A stretch of 17,276 bases of DNA from Spirochaetaceae bacterium (GTDB lineage Bacteria > Spirochaetota > Spirochaetia > SZUA-6 > Bin103), in contig JAPOQV010000602.1 of the NCBI GenBank assembly GCA_026710565.1, positions 1-17,276 of the forward strand. Reading direction: 5' to 3'. The notes under the pieces were generated by a model that worked only from the letters and a program-made list of their open reading frames with translations, searched no databases and was not told the origin of the DNA. A program made the translations under genes and the position numbers. Below are positions 1 to 5,948 of the stretch, one piece after another. Numbering within the stretch: the first letter of the stretch is position 1; every line of letters begins with the position of its first letter.

Positions 1-193
1 CGACCGAAGCCAGCACGCCGCCGGCAACGGCCGACAACCCGCGCGGCGACAGCTCCGGCACCGCCTCCGCTACCGGCGCACCCGCCCGGGAGCCTGAGGA
101 AAGGATCAGGGCCTGCACGTCCGGATGCTCGGCCAACAGGCGCGCCAGCGTCGCCCCGGCATAGCCGGTCGCGCCCAGGACTGCCGCCTTCAT
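1..193 (-). CDS. argC: N-acetyl-gamma-glutamyl-phosphate reductase, N-terminal part (cut by window edge)
   Basis: ArgC carries out the NADPH-dependent reduction of N-acetyl-glutamyl-5-phosphate to the semialdehyde in arginine synthesis, in the cytoplasm. Only the first 64 or so codons are inside the window; the rest lies beyond the left edge. The translated start reads MKAAVLGATGYAGATLARLL, which contains the family's N-terminal nucleotide-binding motif GATGYAGxxLxRLL, followed by an ExHPDV-like segment. The ATG at 193-191 overlaps the argR stop by ATGA (193-190), so the two genes are very probably co-transcribed and translationally coupled. The active-site cysteine lies outside the window and could not be checked. 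ArgC is a strong call from the glycine motif together with the argR neighbour. Confidence 0.88.
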   Translation of the reverse strand, partial: MKAAVLGATGYAGATLARLLAEHPDVQALILSSGSRAGAPVAEAVPELSPRGLSAVAGGVLASV

Positions 194-669
194 GCGGACA
201 GCCCCGCCAGACCCGGCACCGCCGCCGCCAGGCCGCGCAGGCACCGATCGCGGTCGACCCCCTCCCGCAGCACCGCCAGGACGGTGTCGTCGCCGGCGAT
301 CGTTCCCGCCAGCTCGTCGATCGGCAAGTTGTCCAGGGCGCGGGCCACGCTGGAAGCGTGGCCCGGCAGGGGGCGCACGATCAGAAGGTTGCTGGAGAAG
401 ATCAGTTCCACCAGTCCGTTCTTGATGTCGTTCACCAACCCCGTATGGGACCCAGCCATGGGCTCCGCCTCGGCGAAGCCATAGCGATAGCCATGCTCGC
501 CGTCCGGCACGCGTGCTACCCGGAGGTCGCGCAGATCGCGCGACAGGGTCGACTGGGTCACGGTGAAGCCGTCGCGCGCCAGCGCCGCCAGCAGCTCTTC
601 CTGCTGGGTGGTCACGCCCCGGCTGATGATCCTGCGGATCGCCGCCAACCTGAGTGTTCGATCGGGCAT
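190..669 (-). CDS. argR: Arginine repressor ArgR
   Basis: ArgR is the hexameric, arginine-responsive regulator of arginine genes. The protein has 159 residues, normal for the family. The N-terminal winged helix (about 5-65) contains the recognition helix TQSTLSRDLRDL (38-49), equivalent to the usual TxSRD motif. The C-terminal oligomerisation and arginine-binding domain contains PGHASSVARALD (102-113) and GTIAGDDTVL (122-131), with the paired aspartates that contact arginine. The reading frame stays open far upstream, but that part is antisense to hisC; ATG 669 gives the correct family start. No Shine-Dalgarno sequence precedes it. A TTGACA box ends 30 bp upstream, so the transcript may start at or near the ATG (leaderless). 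The stop overlaps the argC start by ATGA. An inverted repeat at 679-694 suggests autoregulation. Confidence 0.93.
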   Translation of the reverse strand: MPDRTLRLAAIRRIISRGVTTQQEELLAALARDGFTVTQSTLSRDLRDLRVARVPDGEHGYRYGFAEAEPMAGSHTGLVNDIKNGLVELIFSSNLLIVRPLPGHASSVARALDNLPIDELAGTIAGDDTVLAVLREGVDRDRCLRGLAAAVPGLAGLSA

Positions 670-674
670 GGCAT

Positions 675-704
675 ATTCATGCACATTATTGCATGTCCTG
701 TCAA
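675..704 (-). promoter_or_regulatory. Candidate argR promoter containing an ARG-box-like inverted repeat
   Basis: The leftward strand has a perfect TTGACA (-35) at 704-699. Eighteen bp further lies ATGAAT (680-675), a poor -10 match, just before the argR ATG at 669. Between and across them is the perfect inverted repeat ATGCA-N6-TGCAT (679-694), in an AT-rich island within GC-rich DNA. The size and position fit an ArgR operator, although the sequence matches the enterobacterial consensus only loosely. The same region could also control hisC on the other strand. Confidence 0.4.
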
Positions 705-741
705 CATGACCCGTCAACGATGAATCGGATAGCGTCACGTC

Positions 742-1860
742 ATGCCGTTCGATCCCTACCGGCGGGCCAACCCGTCCGTGCTCGACATCGCTCCGTACGT
801 CCCCGGCAAGTCCCTGGAAGAGGCGAGGGAAGAGTCCGGCCGGGACCACGTGATCAAGCTGGCCTCCAACGAGAATCCGCTCGGCGCATCGCCGGCCGCG
901 GTCGCCGCCATCCGCGACGCGCTCGACCTCTCCCACCGCTACGTGGAGTCGAGCACACGGCAGGTGCGCGAGCGGCTCGCCACCCTCCTGGACCTGACCC
1001 CCGAGCACCTGATCGCCGGCAACGGATCGGACGCGCTGCTGCTTGCCGCTGCGATGGCCTTTCTCCACGCGAGCGACGAGGTGATCGTTCCGGAGGTCAC
1101 CTTCAGCATGTACGAAATCGTCGCCCGGACCATGGGCGCGCGCGTCGTGCGGTCGGCCATGGACGGCATGGCGATCGACGTGAACGCGATCCTGGAGAAG
1201 GTCACCGCCGCGACCAAGGCGGTCTTCCTCTGCAATCCCAACAACCCCACCGGGACGCTGATCGACGAGCGGCGCTTCGCCGAGCTCCTGGCCGCGCTGC
1301 CGGATGACGTGCTGCTCATCCACGACGAGGCGTACGCCGATTTCGCCGACCCGGCCCTGCGGCCCGACACGGTGGGGCGGGTGCGCGACGGCGTGTCCAA
1401 CCTGGTGGTCACCCGCACCTTCTCCAAGAGCCACGGCCTGGCGGGCGTTCGCTTCGGCTTCGCCTGCGGCGATCCGCGCGTGATCGACCTCATGCACCGG
1501 GTGCGCCCGCCGTTCGACCTGTCGGTGACCGCGCAGGCCGCCGGCCTGGCAGCGGCGGATGACCGGGAGTTCCTGCGGCGGACGCTTCAGGTCAACCGCG
1601 ACGGCAAGGAGCAGCTCACCGCCGGATTCGACGCCCTTGGTCTGCCCTTCGTGCCCACGCACACCAACTTCATCATGGTCCGGCTCGGCGAACGGGCCTC
1701 CACGGTGGCCGACGCCCTCCTGCAGCGCGGGCTGGTGGTGCGCTGCTGGACGCGACCGGCGGCGCTGGCCGACTGGCTGCGCATCACCATCGGCACCGGG
1801 CCGGAGAACCGGTCGCTGCTGGCCGGGCTGGCCGATGTGCTTGCACCCCGCGGGCCGTAG
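742..1860 (+). CDS. hisC: Histidinol-phosphate aminotransferase
   Basis: HisC is the PLP-dependent transaminase that interconverts imidazole acetol phosphate and histidinol phosphate in histidine synthesis. The 372-residue protein is a normal-length fold-type I aminotransferase. Visible motifs are ASNENPLG near residue 41, NPNNPTG (165-171) with the PLP-contacting asparagine, DEAY (195-198), and TFSKSHGLAGVRFGF with the Schiff-base Lys229. C-terminal Arg347, in WLRITIG, should bind the substrate phosphate or carboxylate. The start at 742 has no strong ribosome binding site but gives the family N-terminus. It diverges from argR and sits apart from hisZGB further right in the window. Its last 26 bp overlap the downstream lipoprotein gene. 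Another class I/II aminotransferase specificity is possible, but HisC fits best. Confidence 0.9.
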   Translation: MPFDPYRRANPSVLDIAPYVPGKSLEEAREESGRDHVIKLASNENPLGASPAAVAAIRDALDLSHRYVESSTRQVRERLATLLDLTPEHLIAGNGSDALLLAAAMAFLHASDEVIVPEVTFSMYEIVARTMGARVVRSAMDGMAIDVNAILEKVTAATKAVFLCNPNNPTGTLIDERRFAELLAALPDDVLLIHDEAYADFADPALRPDTVGRVRDGVSNLVVTRTFSKSHGLAGVRFGFACGDPRVIDLMHRVRPPFDLSVTAQAAGLAAADDREFLRRTLQVNRDGKEQLTAGFDALGLPFVPTHTNFIMVRLGERASTVADALLQRGLVVRCWTRPAALADWLRITIGTGPENRSLLAGLADVLAPRGP

Positions 1861-2566
1861 CGGGCGGGGCGCTCTCATCCGCGCCTCCGGTATCCCGTGC
1901 CTGTTCTGCCTGTGCCTGCTGGCGGCCTGCCTGCTGGCGGCCTGCGAGGTGGCGGCTCCCGAGACGCACGAGCTGTTCTGGAAGCGCGTGGTGTTCGAGG
2001 ACCTGCGCCACGGGCGCACCTACGAAACGCTGACCCTGTTCGCCCGGGTCAGCGACGCCGACGGCCTGGACGACCTGGACGCGCTGTACGTGATGAACGA
2101 CCAGGCGCAGCTCTTCTGGAGGCTGACGCCCGAAGACTGGGTGGTCGATCGATCCGAGTCCGGCACCTGGATCGGGTCGACGGCGCTGGCGATGCCCGAG
2201 GACGAGCCGTTGCCGGCCGGCGTCTACCGCGTGATCGTTCAGGACATCGCCGGTCAGACCGCGGAGGACAGCTTCCGGATCGCCGGCGGCACCGGGCCCG
2301 AGGCCCGGAGGCAGGCAGAAGCGATCGAGGTCGCGATCGATGCGAACGAGCTGGCCGTCGCCGGCCCCTTCGCGTCGTACGAGGTGTGGCTGTACGGCAG
2401 CGCGGGGTCTCGCCTGGCGTCGGCGGCGTTCGCCGAGCGCATCGACCTGGAATCCGCGCTCCCGGAAGGCATCCTTGCCGACGAGCTGCTGCTGTATGTG
2501 TACGCTGAGCCGCCTGACGACGGAAGCGGCTACCTCAGCGGACCGTACGCGTGGAAACGCAACTGA
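1835..2566 (+). CDS. Predicted lipoprotein of unknown function
   Basis: This 243-residue protein is not recognised as a named family. It begins inside the end of hisC (ATG 1835, 26-bp overlap), which suggests translation coupled to hisC. The N-terminus has arginines at 8, 11 and 16, then a hydrophobic, cysteine-rich stretch (20-36) ending in a signal peptidase II lipobox. Two identical LLAAC boxes stand side by side, with candidate lipidated cysteines at 32 and 37. The exported part is acidic and predicted rich in beta strands. A segment near 128-150, PAGVYRVIVQDIAGQ, resembles an Ig-like or beta-sandwich edge. There are no catalytic motifs. A role at the cell envelope is inferred from the signal only. 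A start at TTG 1841 is possible. Confidence 0.72.
   Translation: MCLHPAGRSGRGALIRASGIPCLFCLCLLAACLLAACEVAAPETHELFWKRVVFEDLRHGRTYETLTLFARVSDADGLDDLDALYVMNDQAQLFWRLTPEDWVVDRSESGTWIGSTALAMPEDEPLPAGVYRVIVQDIAGQTAEDSFRIAGGTGPEARRQAEAIEVAIDANELAVAGPFASYEVWLYGSAGSRLASAAFAERIDLESALPEGILADELLLYVYAEPPDDGSGYLSGPYAWKRN
1916..1945 (+). repeat. 15-bp perfect tandem duplication encoding two lipoboxes
   Basis: CTGCTGGCGGCCTGC occurs twice back to back (1916-1930 and 1931-1945), in frame within the lipoprotein signal peptide. Each copy encodes LLAAC, so the precursor has two consecutive candidate signal peptidase II sites. Confidence 0.95.
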
Positions 2567-2593
2567 AGGGTTGCCCGAGTTCCCCGAACAGGA

Positions 2594-2666
2594 TGCCGCC
2601 GAACAGAATCGAACTGTTGACACAGGGATTTTCAGTCCCTTGCTCTACCAACTGAGCTACAGCGGC
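2594..2666 (-). tRNA. tRNA-Phe (anticodon GAA)
   Basis: Read leftward, this is a complete 73-nt cloverleaf. The acceptor strands GCCGCTG and CGGCGGC pair along seven positions with one G-U. The D arm is GCTC...GAGC. The anticodon stem GGGA/TCCC encloses the loop CTGAAAA, giving anticodon GAA. The T arm is AACAG-TTCGATT-CTGTT, and the discriminator is A. The following bases are TCC, so the 3' CCA is not encoded and must be added by the CCA-adding enzyme. The anticodon region closely resembles bacterial tRNA-Phe. It converges with the lipoprotein gene. Confidence 0.96.
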
Positions 2667-2676
2667 TCCGGAGCGT

Positions 2677-2705
2677 GTTCTACCATCTGCGCAGAGCGCA
2701 GACAA
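2677..2705 (-). promoter_or_regulatory. Candidate promoter of tRNA-Phe with an internal inverted repeat
   Basis: On the leftward strand TTGTCT (2705-2700) and TAGAAC (2682-2677) are separated by exactly 17 bp, each matching the sigma-70 boxes at four of six positions. The -10 box ends 10 bp before the mature tRNA 5' end. A perfect inverted repeat CTGCGC-AGA-GCGCAG (2687-2701) lies almost wholly within the spacer. Confidence 0.5.
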
Positions 2706-2775
2706 TACCCGCTCCGCCGCCGCCGGCTGTGGCCATTCCGCTGACGCCGCCATTCCGACAGACTCGTCGGCAGCC

Positions 2776-3774
2776 ATGCCCGCTCACGTCTCCCATCTGC
2801 TGTTCGCCGAGGAGGCCTTGCGGCGTCTCGGCGCGGAAGGCGATGCGCTGCTGTGCGCGGCCGGCAACGCGCTGCGCCTGGGTGCGCAGGGACCGGACCT
2901 GTTCTTCCACGCCCTGCGAACCCGGCCGCAGGGGTTCCGCTTCGGGCCACTGATGCACCGCGCCCGCTTCGGCAGCTTGGTGGCCGCCTTCCTGCGCCAC
3001 GCCCCTCCGGGGGCGGAGACCGCCGCGTTCGCCGCGGGAATGGCCACCCACGCCGCCCTCGACCGCTCCTGGCACCCGTACGTGGTCTACCACGCCGGCT
3101 GGTTCGTGCCGGGAAATCCGGCCACGCATCGCCTGCGCCGCTGTCATGCCTTTCTGGAACGCATCCTGGACGTCCTGCTGGCCGAACGGCTCCGCGGCGA
3201 CGTGCGTGCGGTCGACGTCTTCTCCGATATCCGTCTGGGCGAGGAGCTCCCGTCCGCCCTGCGTATCGGGCTGGTCGCCGCCATCGCCGAGGTGTACCCG
3301 CGCGCCCACGACCCGGGCACCGATCACGCGCGCGTCGGCAACGCCTACCGCGACGCCCTGCGCTTCTTCGCGATGACCGACCCGCGCAACCCCGGCTTCC
3401 GCCGTCGCGCGATGGAGATGGAACGGCGCGAGCAGGGAGGCCGCCGACGCCTGGCGGTCTTCCATCCGGTAGGGATCGACCGCGGCGTCGACTGGGCCAA
3501 CGAGTCACACCGGCGCTGGTGCCACCCGTGCGATCCCGCCGACGTATCGACAGAGAGCATCTTCGATCTGTTCGAGCAGGCGCTTCGGGAGGTCCAGCCC
3601 ATGTTGCGTGCGGTGTTGGACGCCGCTCCGGAACGCGTGGACGACGCCTCCGTGGCGCAGGCGGTGGGTGACCACGGACTGAACCTGACCCGGGGAGGCA
3701 CGCGGTGCGCGCCGTCGGTCTGCGACCCGCTGCCGGTCGCCGATCTTCTGGACGCGCAGTATCGGAAGCCGTAG
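2776..3774 (+). CDS. Zinc-dependent phospholipase C-like protein
   Basis: This 332-residue protein belongs, by motif, to the zinc-dependent phospholipase C / S1-P1 nuclease-like group. Candidate metal ligands are His4 and His7 in the opening PAHVSHLLFAEEA, Asp41 and His45 in GAQGPDLFFHA, then His92, Asp96 and His100 in ATHAALDRSWHPYVVYHAG, with His106, His118 and His124 further on. The HxxxD...H spacing is the family's most recognisable signature. No signal peptide is visible, so unlike the secreted Bacillus enzyme it is probably cytoplasmic, and its substrate is unknown. The C-terminal 200 residues are mostly helical without clear motifs. The start lacks a strong ribosome binding site. The gene converges with the ATPase/nuclease gene 26 bp downstream. 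Phospholipase activity is a family-level inference only. Confidence 0.75.
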   Translation: MPAHVSHLLFAEEALRRLGAEGDALLCAAGNALRLGAQGPDLFFHALRTRPQGFRFGPLMHRARFGSLVAAFLRHAPPGAETAAFAAGMATHAALDRSWHPYVVYHAGWFVPGNPATHRLRRCHAFLERILDVLLAERLRGDVRAVDVFSDIRLGEELPSALRIGLVAAIAEVYPRAHDPGTDHARVGNAYRDALRFFAMTDPRNPGFRRRAMEMERREQGGRRRLAVFHPVGIDRGVDWANESHRRWCHPCDPADVSTESIFDLFEQALREVQPMLRAVLDAAPERVDDASVAQAVGDHGLNLTRGGTRCAPSVCDPLPVADLLDAQYRKP

Positions 3775-3778
3775 CGCC

Positions 3779-3791
3779 GCCGGTTACCGGC
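3779..3791. terminator. Small inverted repeat between convergent genes
   Basis: GCCGGT-T-ACCGGC is a perfect 13-bp inverted repeat in the 26-bp gap between two convergent stop codons. It has no T tract on either side, so a terminator role is only suggested by position. Confidence 0.25.
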
Positions 3792-3800
3792 ACCATCGCC

Positions 3801-5375
3801 TCACGGCGTCTGTCGATCTGCCGATGACGCGGCAATCCGGCGGACGTCGAACGCTGTGACATTGCGCGCGTCGCGACTGAACTCGACGCCGATCAGGTGG
3901 ATCGGCACGCCGAGGTGGAGGTACTTGTCCGCGTACCCGCGTTGGCGAAGCTGCGCCAGCGCCGTCCCGGACGGCGCCATCTCCACCACCTTGAACTCGA
4001 ACAGGTGCACCTGCGCGGCGCAGCGCACCACCAGGTCCGCCCGGCCGCGGCTGCTCGAATCCTCAACGGTCACGTCCAGACCCGACGCCGCCAGATGAGA
4101 ATAGAACACGCTCGCGTAGTACCCCTCGTAGCGCGCGATGTCGTTGCGCGAGTGCCATTCGTACGGGATGGCGGAGAACAACGCCCGGAACGCCGCTTCC
4201 AGGCCCGCGAAGTCGTTCGCCTCCAGCAGCCGCCGCGTTCGGTAGGCGGGAACCGCTCGCAGCGCGGGCGCAGGCGCCAAGGCCCGCAACAGGCTCCGGT
4301 TCAGACTCTGCCGGACCTCCCGATTCGGATAACCCAGCCGATACAGCGGCTCGCCGCCATGATCTTCCACCCCCCGGATCGTCAGATAGCCGGTCTGAAA
4401 CAACAGCGCCTCGGGTGCCATGTCCCCCACGTCGAAGGTGCTCAGCAGCTCACGGTCCGCGAGCAGGCCGTCCAGATCCGGCGAAGGCATGCCGCGGCTC
4501 ACCATCGTGTCGATCAGAAACGCCGGCGACCCGGTTTCGAACCAGTGGGCGGCGAACTCGCGGGTGCGCAGCAGCAGCAGGACGTCGAACGGGTTGTACA
4601 CCCGCTCGTCGCCGCGCCAGCTATACCCGTTGTACCAGTCGCGAACGGCCTCGCGGTCCAGTCCCCGCAACTCGGGCGCGAACACCGCGTCGAGGTCCGC
4701 CTCCGTGTAGCCGCAGATGGTCGAGCAGCCGGGGTCCAGCGTGAGGTCGGTGAGGTTGTTGAGCACCGAGAACAGGTTGACCTTGCTGAACCTGCTTACG
4801 CCCGTGAGGAGCGCGAACCGCACGTGCGCGTCACTGTCCTGGATGGCGCCGTACAGCCCGCGCAGATAGTCGCGGTTGGTCCGGGCCGTCTCCGGCGTGT
4901 CCAGGACGTCGAGGATCGGCTTGTCGTACTCGTCCACCAGGACTACCACGCGCCGGCCGGTGTGGTCGTGCAGCATCTCGAGCAGATGACTGAAGCGCGC
5001 GGGCGCGGTGTCGTAGCGCACCCCGACGCCGGCGCGGGTGCCGAGGCGATCCAGTTGCGCCATCGTCTCCTCGTGCAGGTTCCCCGCGCGCGTGAAGTCT
5101 CCGCTGCCGAAGCTCAGCCGCACCACCGGATGGCGGTCGGACCAGGGCCAGTGTGCGTGGATGGCCAAGCCGCGGAACAGCGGCTCGTTGCCCTCGAACA
5201 GCTCCTTGAGCGTGTCCACCAGCAGGCTCTTGCCGAAACGCCGCGGACGCGACAGGAAGTAATGCGTGCCCTCGCTCACCAGCTTCCAGACGTGGGCCGT
5301 CTTGTCCACGTAGTAGTAACCGTCCTCCCGGATCGTGCGGAACGTCTGGATGCCGATGGGCAGCTTGCGCTTCAT
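3801..5375 (-). CDS. AAA-ATPase-like / PD-(D/E)XK nuclease family protein
   Basis: The protein has 524 residues and two domains in the order known for this family: an N-terminal AAA-ATPase-like domain and a C-terminal PD-(D/E)XK nuclease-like domain. The N-terminus shows the usual GIQTFRTIREDGYYYVDKT lead-in, then the P-loop variant SRPRRFGKSL with Lys49. The Walker B strand is VVVLVDEYDKPI with Asp148 and Glu149, followed by LLTGVSRFSK (189-198), a sensor-like strand. The nuclease core is GRADL with Asp447 and FEFK with Glu460 and Lys462, all intact. ATG 5375 is chosen because GGGA lies 8 nt upstream; an in-frame ATG at 5411 would add 12 atypical residues. The family often occurs in many copies in spirochaetes, Bacteroidetes and clostridia. 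Its function is not established; roles in defence or mobile DNA are speculation. Confidence 0.88.
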   Translation of the reverse strand: MKRKLPIGIQTFRTIREDGYYYVDKTAHVWKLVSEGTHYFLSRPRRFGKSLLVDTLKELFEGNEPLFRGLAIHAHWPWSDRHPVVRLSFGSGDFTRAGNLHEETMAQLDRLGTRAGVGVRYDTAPARFSHLLEMLHDHTGRRVVVLVDEYDKPILDVLDTPETARTNRDYLRGLYGAIQDSDAHVRFALLTGVSRFSKVNLFSVLNNLTDLTLDPGCSTICGYTEADLDAVFAPELRGLDREAVRDWYNGYSWRGDERVYNPFDVLLLLRTREFAAHWFETGSPAFLIDTMVSRGMPSPDLDGLLADRELLSTFDVGDMAPEALLFQTGYLTIRGVEDHGGEPLYRLGYPNREVRQSLNRSLLRALAPAPALRAVPAYRTRRLLEANDFAGLEAAFRALFSAIPYEWHSRNDIARYEGYYASVFYSHLAASGLDVTVEDSSSRGRADLVVRCAAQVHLFEFKVVEMAPSGTALAQLRQRGYADKYLHLGVPIHLIGVEFSRDARNVTAFDVRRIAASSADRQTP

Positions 5376-5401
5376 GGAATCGATCCCGACTCGCCACCGC
5401 C

Positions 5402-5410
5402 AGCATAGCA
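5402..5410 (-). promoter_or_regulatory. Candidate extended -10 promoter for the ATPase/nuclease gene
   Basis: Leftward TGCTATGCT fits an extended -10 element (TGn plus TATGCT, four of six matches), 26 bp before the ATG at 5375. This would give a short leader carrying the GGGA ribosome binding site. No convincing -35 box was found. Confidence 0.35.
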
Positions 5411-5430
5411 CCGAGGCTCCCGGTCGCCCT

Positions 5431-5459
5431 TTGACCGTGCCGACGGCCGCGATTACCGT
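5431..5459 (+). promoter_or_regulatory. Candidate promoter for the FliG-N-like/asnS run
   Basis: TTGACC (5431-5436, five of six) and TACCGT (5454-5459, three of six) are spaced by 17 bp. Transcription would begin close to the GTG at 5470, which favours that start codon over TTG 5431 or GTG 5437. Confidence 0.3.
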
Positions 5460-5469
5460 AGATCACGCT

Positions 5470-5868
5470 GTGACCACGCCGCCGCCCGCGCACGCCACGC
5501 CCGCTCCCGCCGCGACGCGCGCGCCGACGCCCGGCGAGCTTGCCCATCGAGCCAAGGACGAAGCGCGGGACGCCGGCTACGAGCGCGCCGCACACTTCCT
5601 GCTGCTGATCGACGCGGACGCGGCGGCGGCGGTGCTGCGCGCTCTGGACTCGGAGGAAGTCCTGGGCATCTGCGGCGTGATCGCCCGCCTGGACGCGGTG
5701 AGCGAGCGCGATGCCCGCCGGGTCGTCGACGAGTACGGCATCCCTCCCTCCGCCGTCCGCTCCACGGCGACGGGGGGACGGGCGGCTGCGCGCCGGCTGC
5801 TCAGCGCCGCCTTCGACGCCGAGCATGCCGGGCGACTGCTGGGGCGCATCCATGACGCGCTGTCATGA
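5470..5868 (+). CDS. FliG N-terminal-domain-like protein
   Basis: This small protein (132 residues from GTG 5470) resembles only the N-terminal domain of the flagellar switch protein FliG. The segment AAHFLLLIDADAAAAVLRAL, followed by SEEVLGICGVIARLDAVS, matches the FliG-N pattern of KAAxLLLxLxxxxAxxVLxxL with EEVxxIxxxIAxLxxVS. The ending TGGRAAARRLLSAAFDAEHA resembles the GGxxYAxxLLxxAxGxxKA segment that links FliG-N to FliG-M. The middle and C-terminal domains, including the torque residues, are absent. The first 25 or so residues are a Pro/Ala-rich tail. The start is uncertain: TTG 5431, GTG 5437 and GTG 5470 are all in frame. The stop TGA overlaps an ATG that begins the 14-bp repeat chain. 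A flagellar link is inferred from sequence resemblance alone. Confidence 0.55.
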   Translation: MTTPPPAHATPAPAATRAPTPGELAHRAKDEARDAGYERAAHFLLLIDADAAAAVLRALDSEEVLGICGVIARLDAVSERDARRVVDEYGIPPSAVRSTATGGRAAARRLLSAAFDAEHAGRLLGRIHDALS

Positions 5869-5948
5869 TGGATTCGGCATGATGGATTCGGCATGATGGA
5901 TTCGGTATGACGGAACCAGCATGACGGAACCAGCATGACGGTAACCGG
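5865..5948 (+). repeat. 14-bp tandem repeat forming chained five-codon minicistrons
   Basis: Three copies of ATGATGGATTCGG(C/T) (starts 5865, 5879, 5893) are followed by two of ATGACGGAACCAGC (5907, 5921) and a degenerate sixth (5935) that begins asnS. Each unit opens with ATG, reads five codons (MMDSA, MMDSA, MMDSV, MTEPA, MTEPA) and stops at a TGA that overlaps the next ATG as ATGA. The first ATG overlaps the stop of the FliG-like gene in the same way. Each unit also has GGA six nt before the next ATG. Confidence 0.95.

Noticed and set aside
670..2019. A 609-codon leftward frame that includes argR
   Set aside because: The part upstream of 669 is antisense to hisC, Arg/Gly/His-rich and without family motifs; only the argR portion is real.
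3897..5408. A 503-codon rightward frame opposite the ATPase/nuclease gene
   Set aside because: Low-complexity composition expected from the antisense of a GC-rich gene; the other strand encodes intact domains.
5865..5948. The 14-bp repeat as a CRISPR array
   Set aside because: Units are contiguous, with no spacers and no cas genes nearby.
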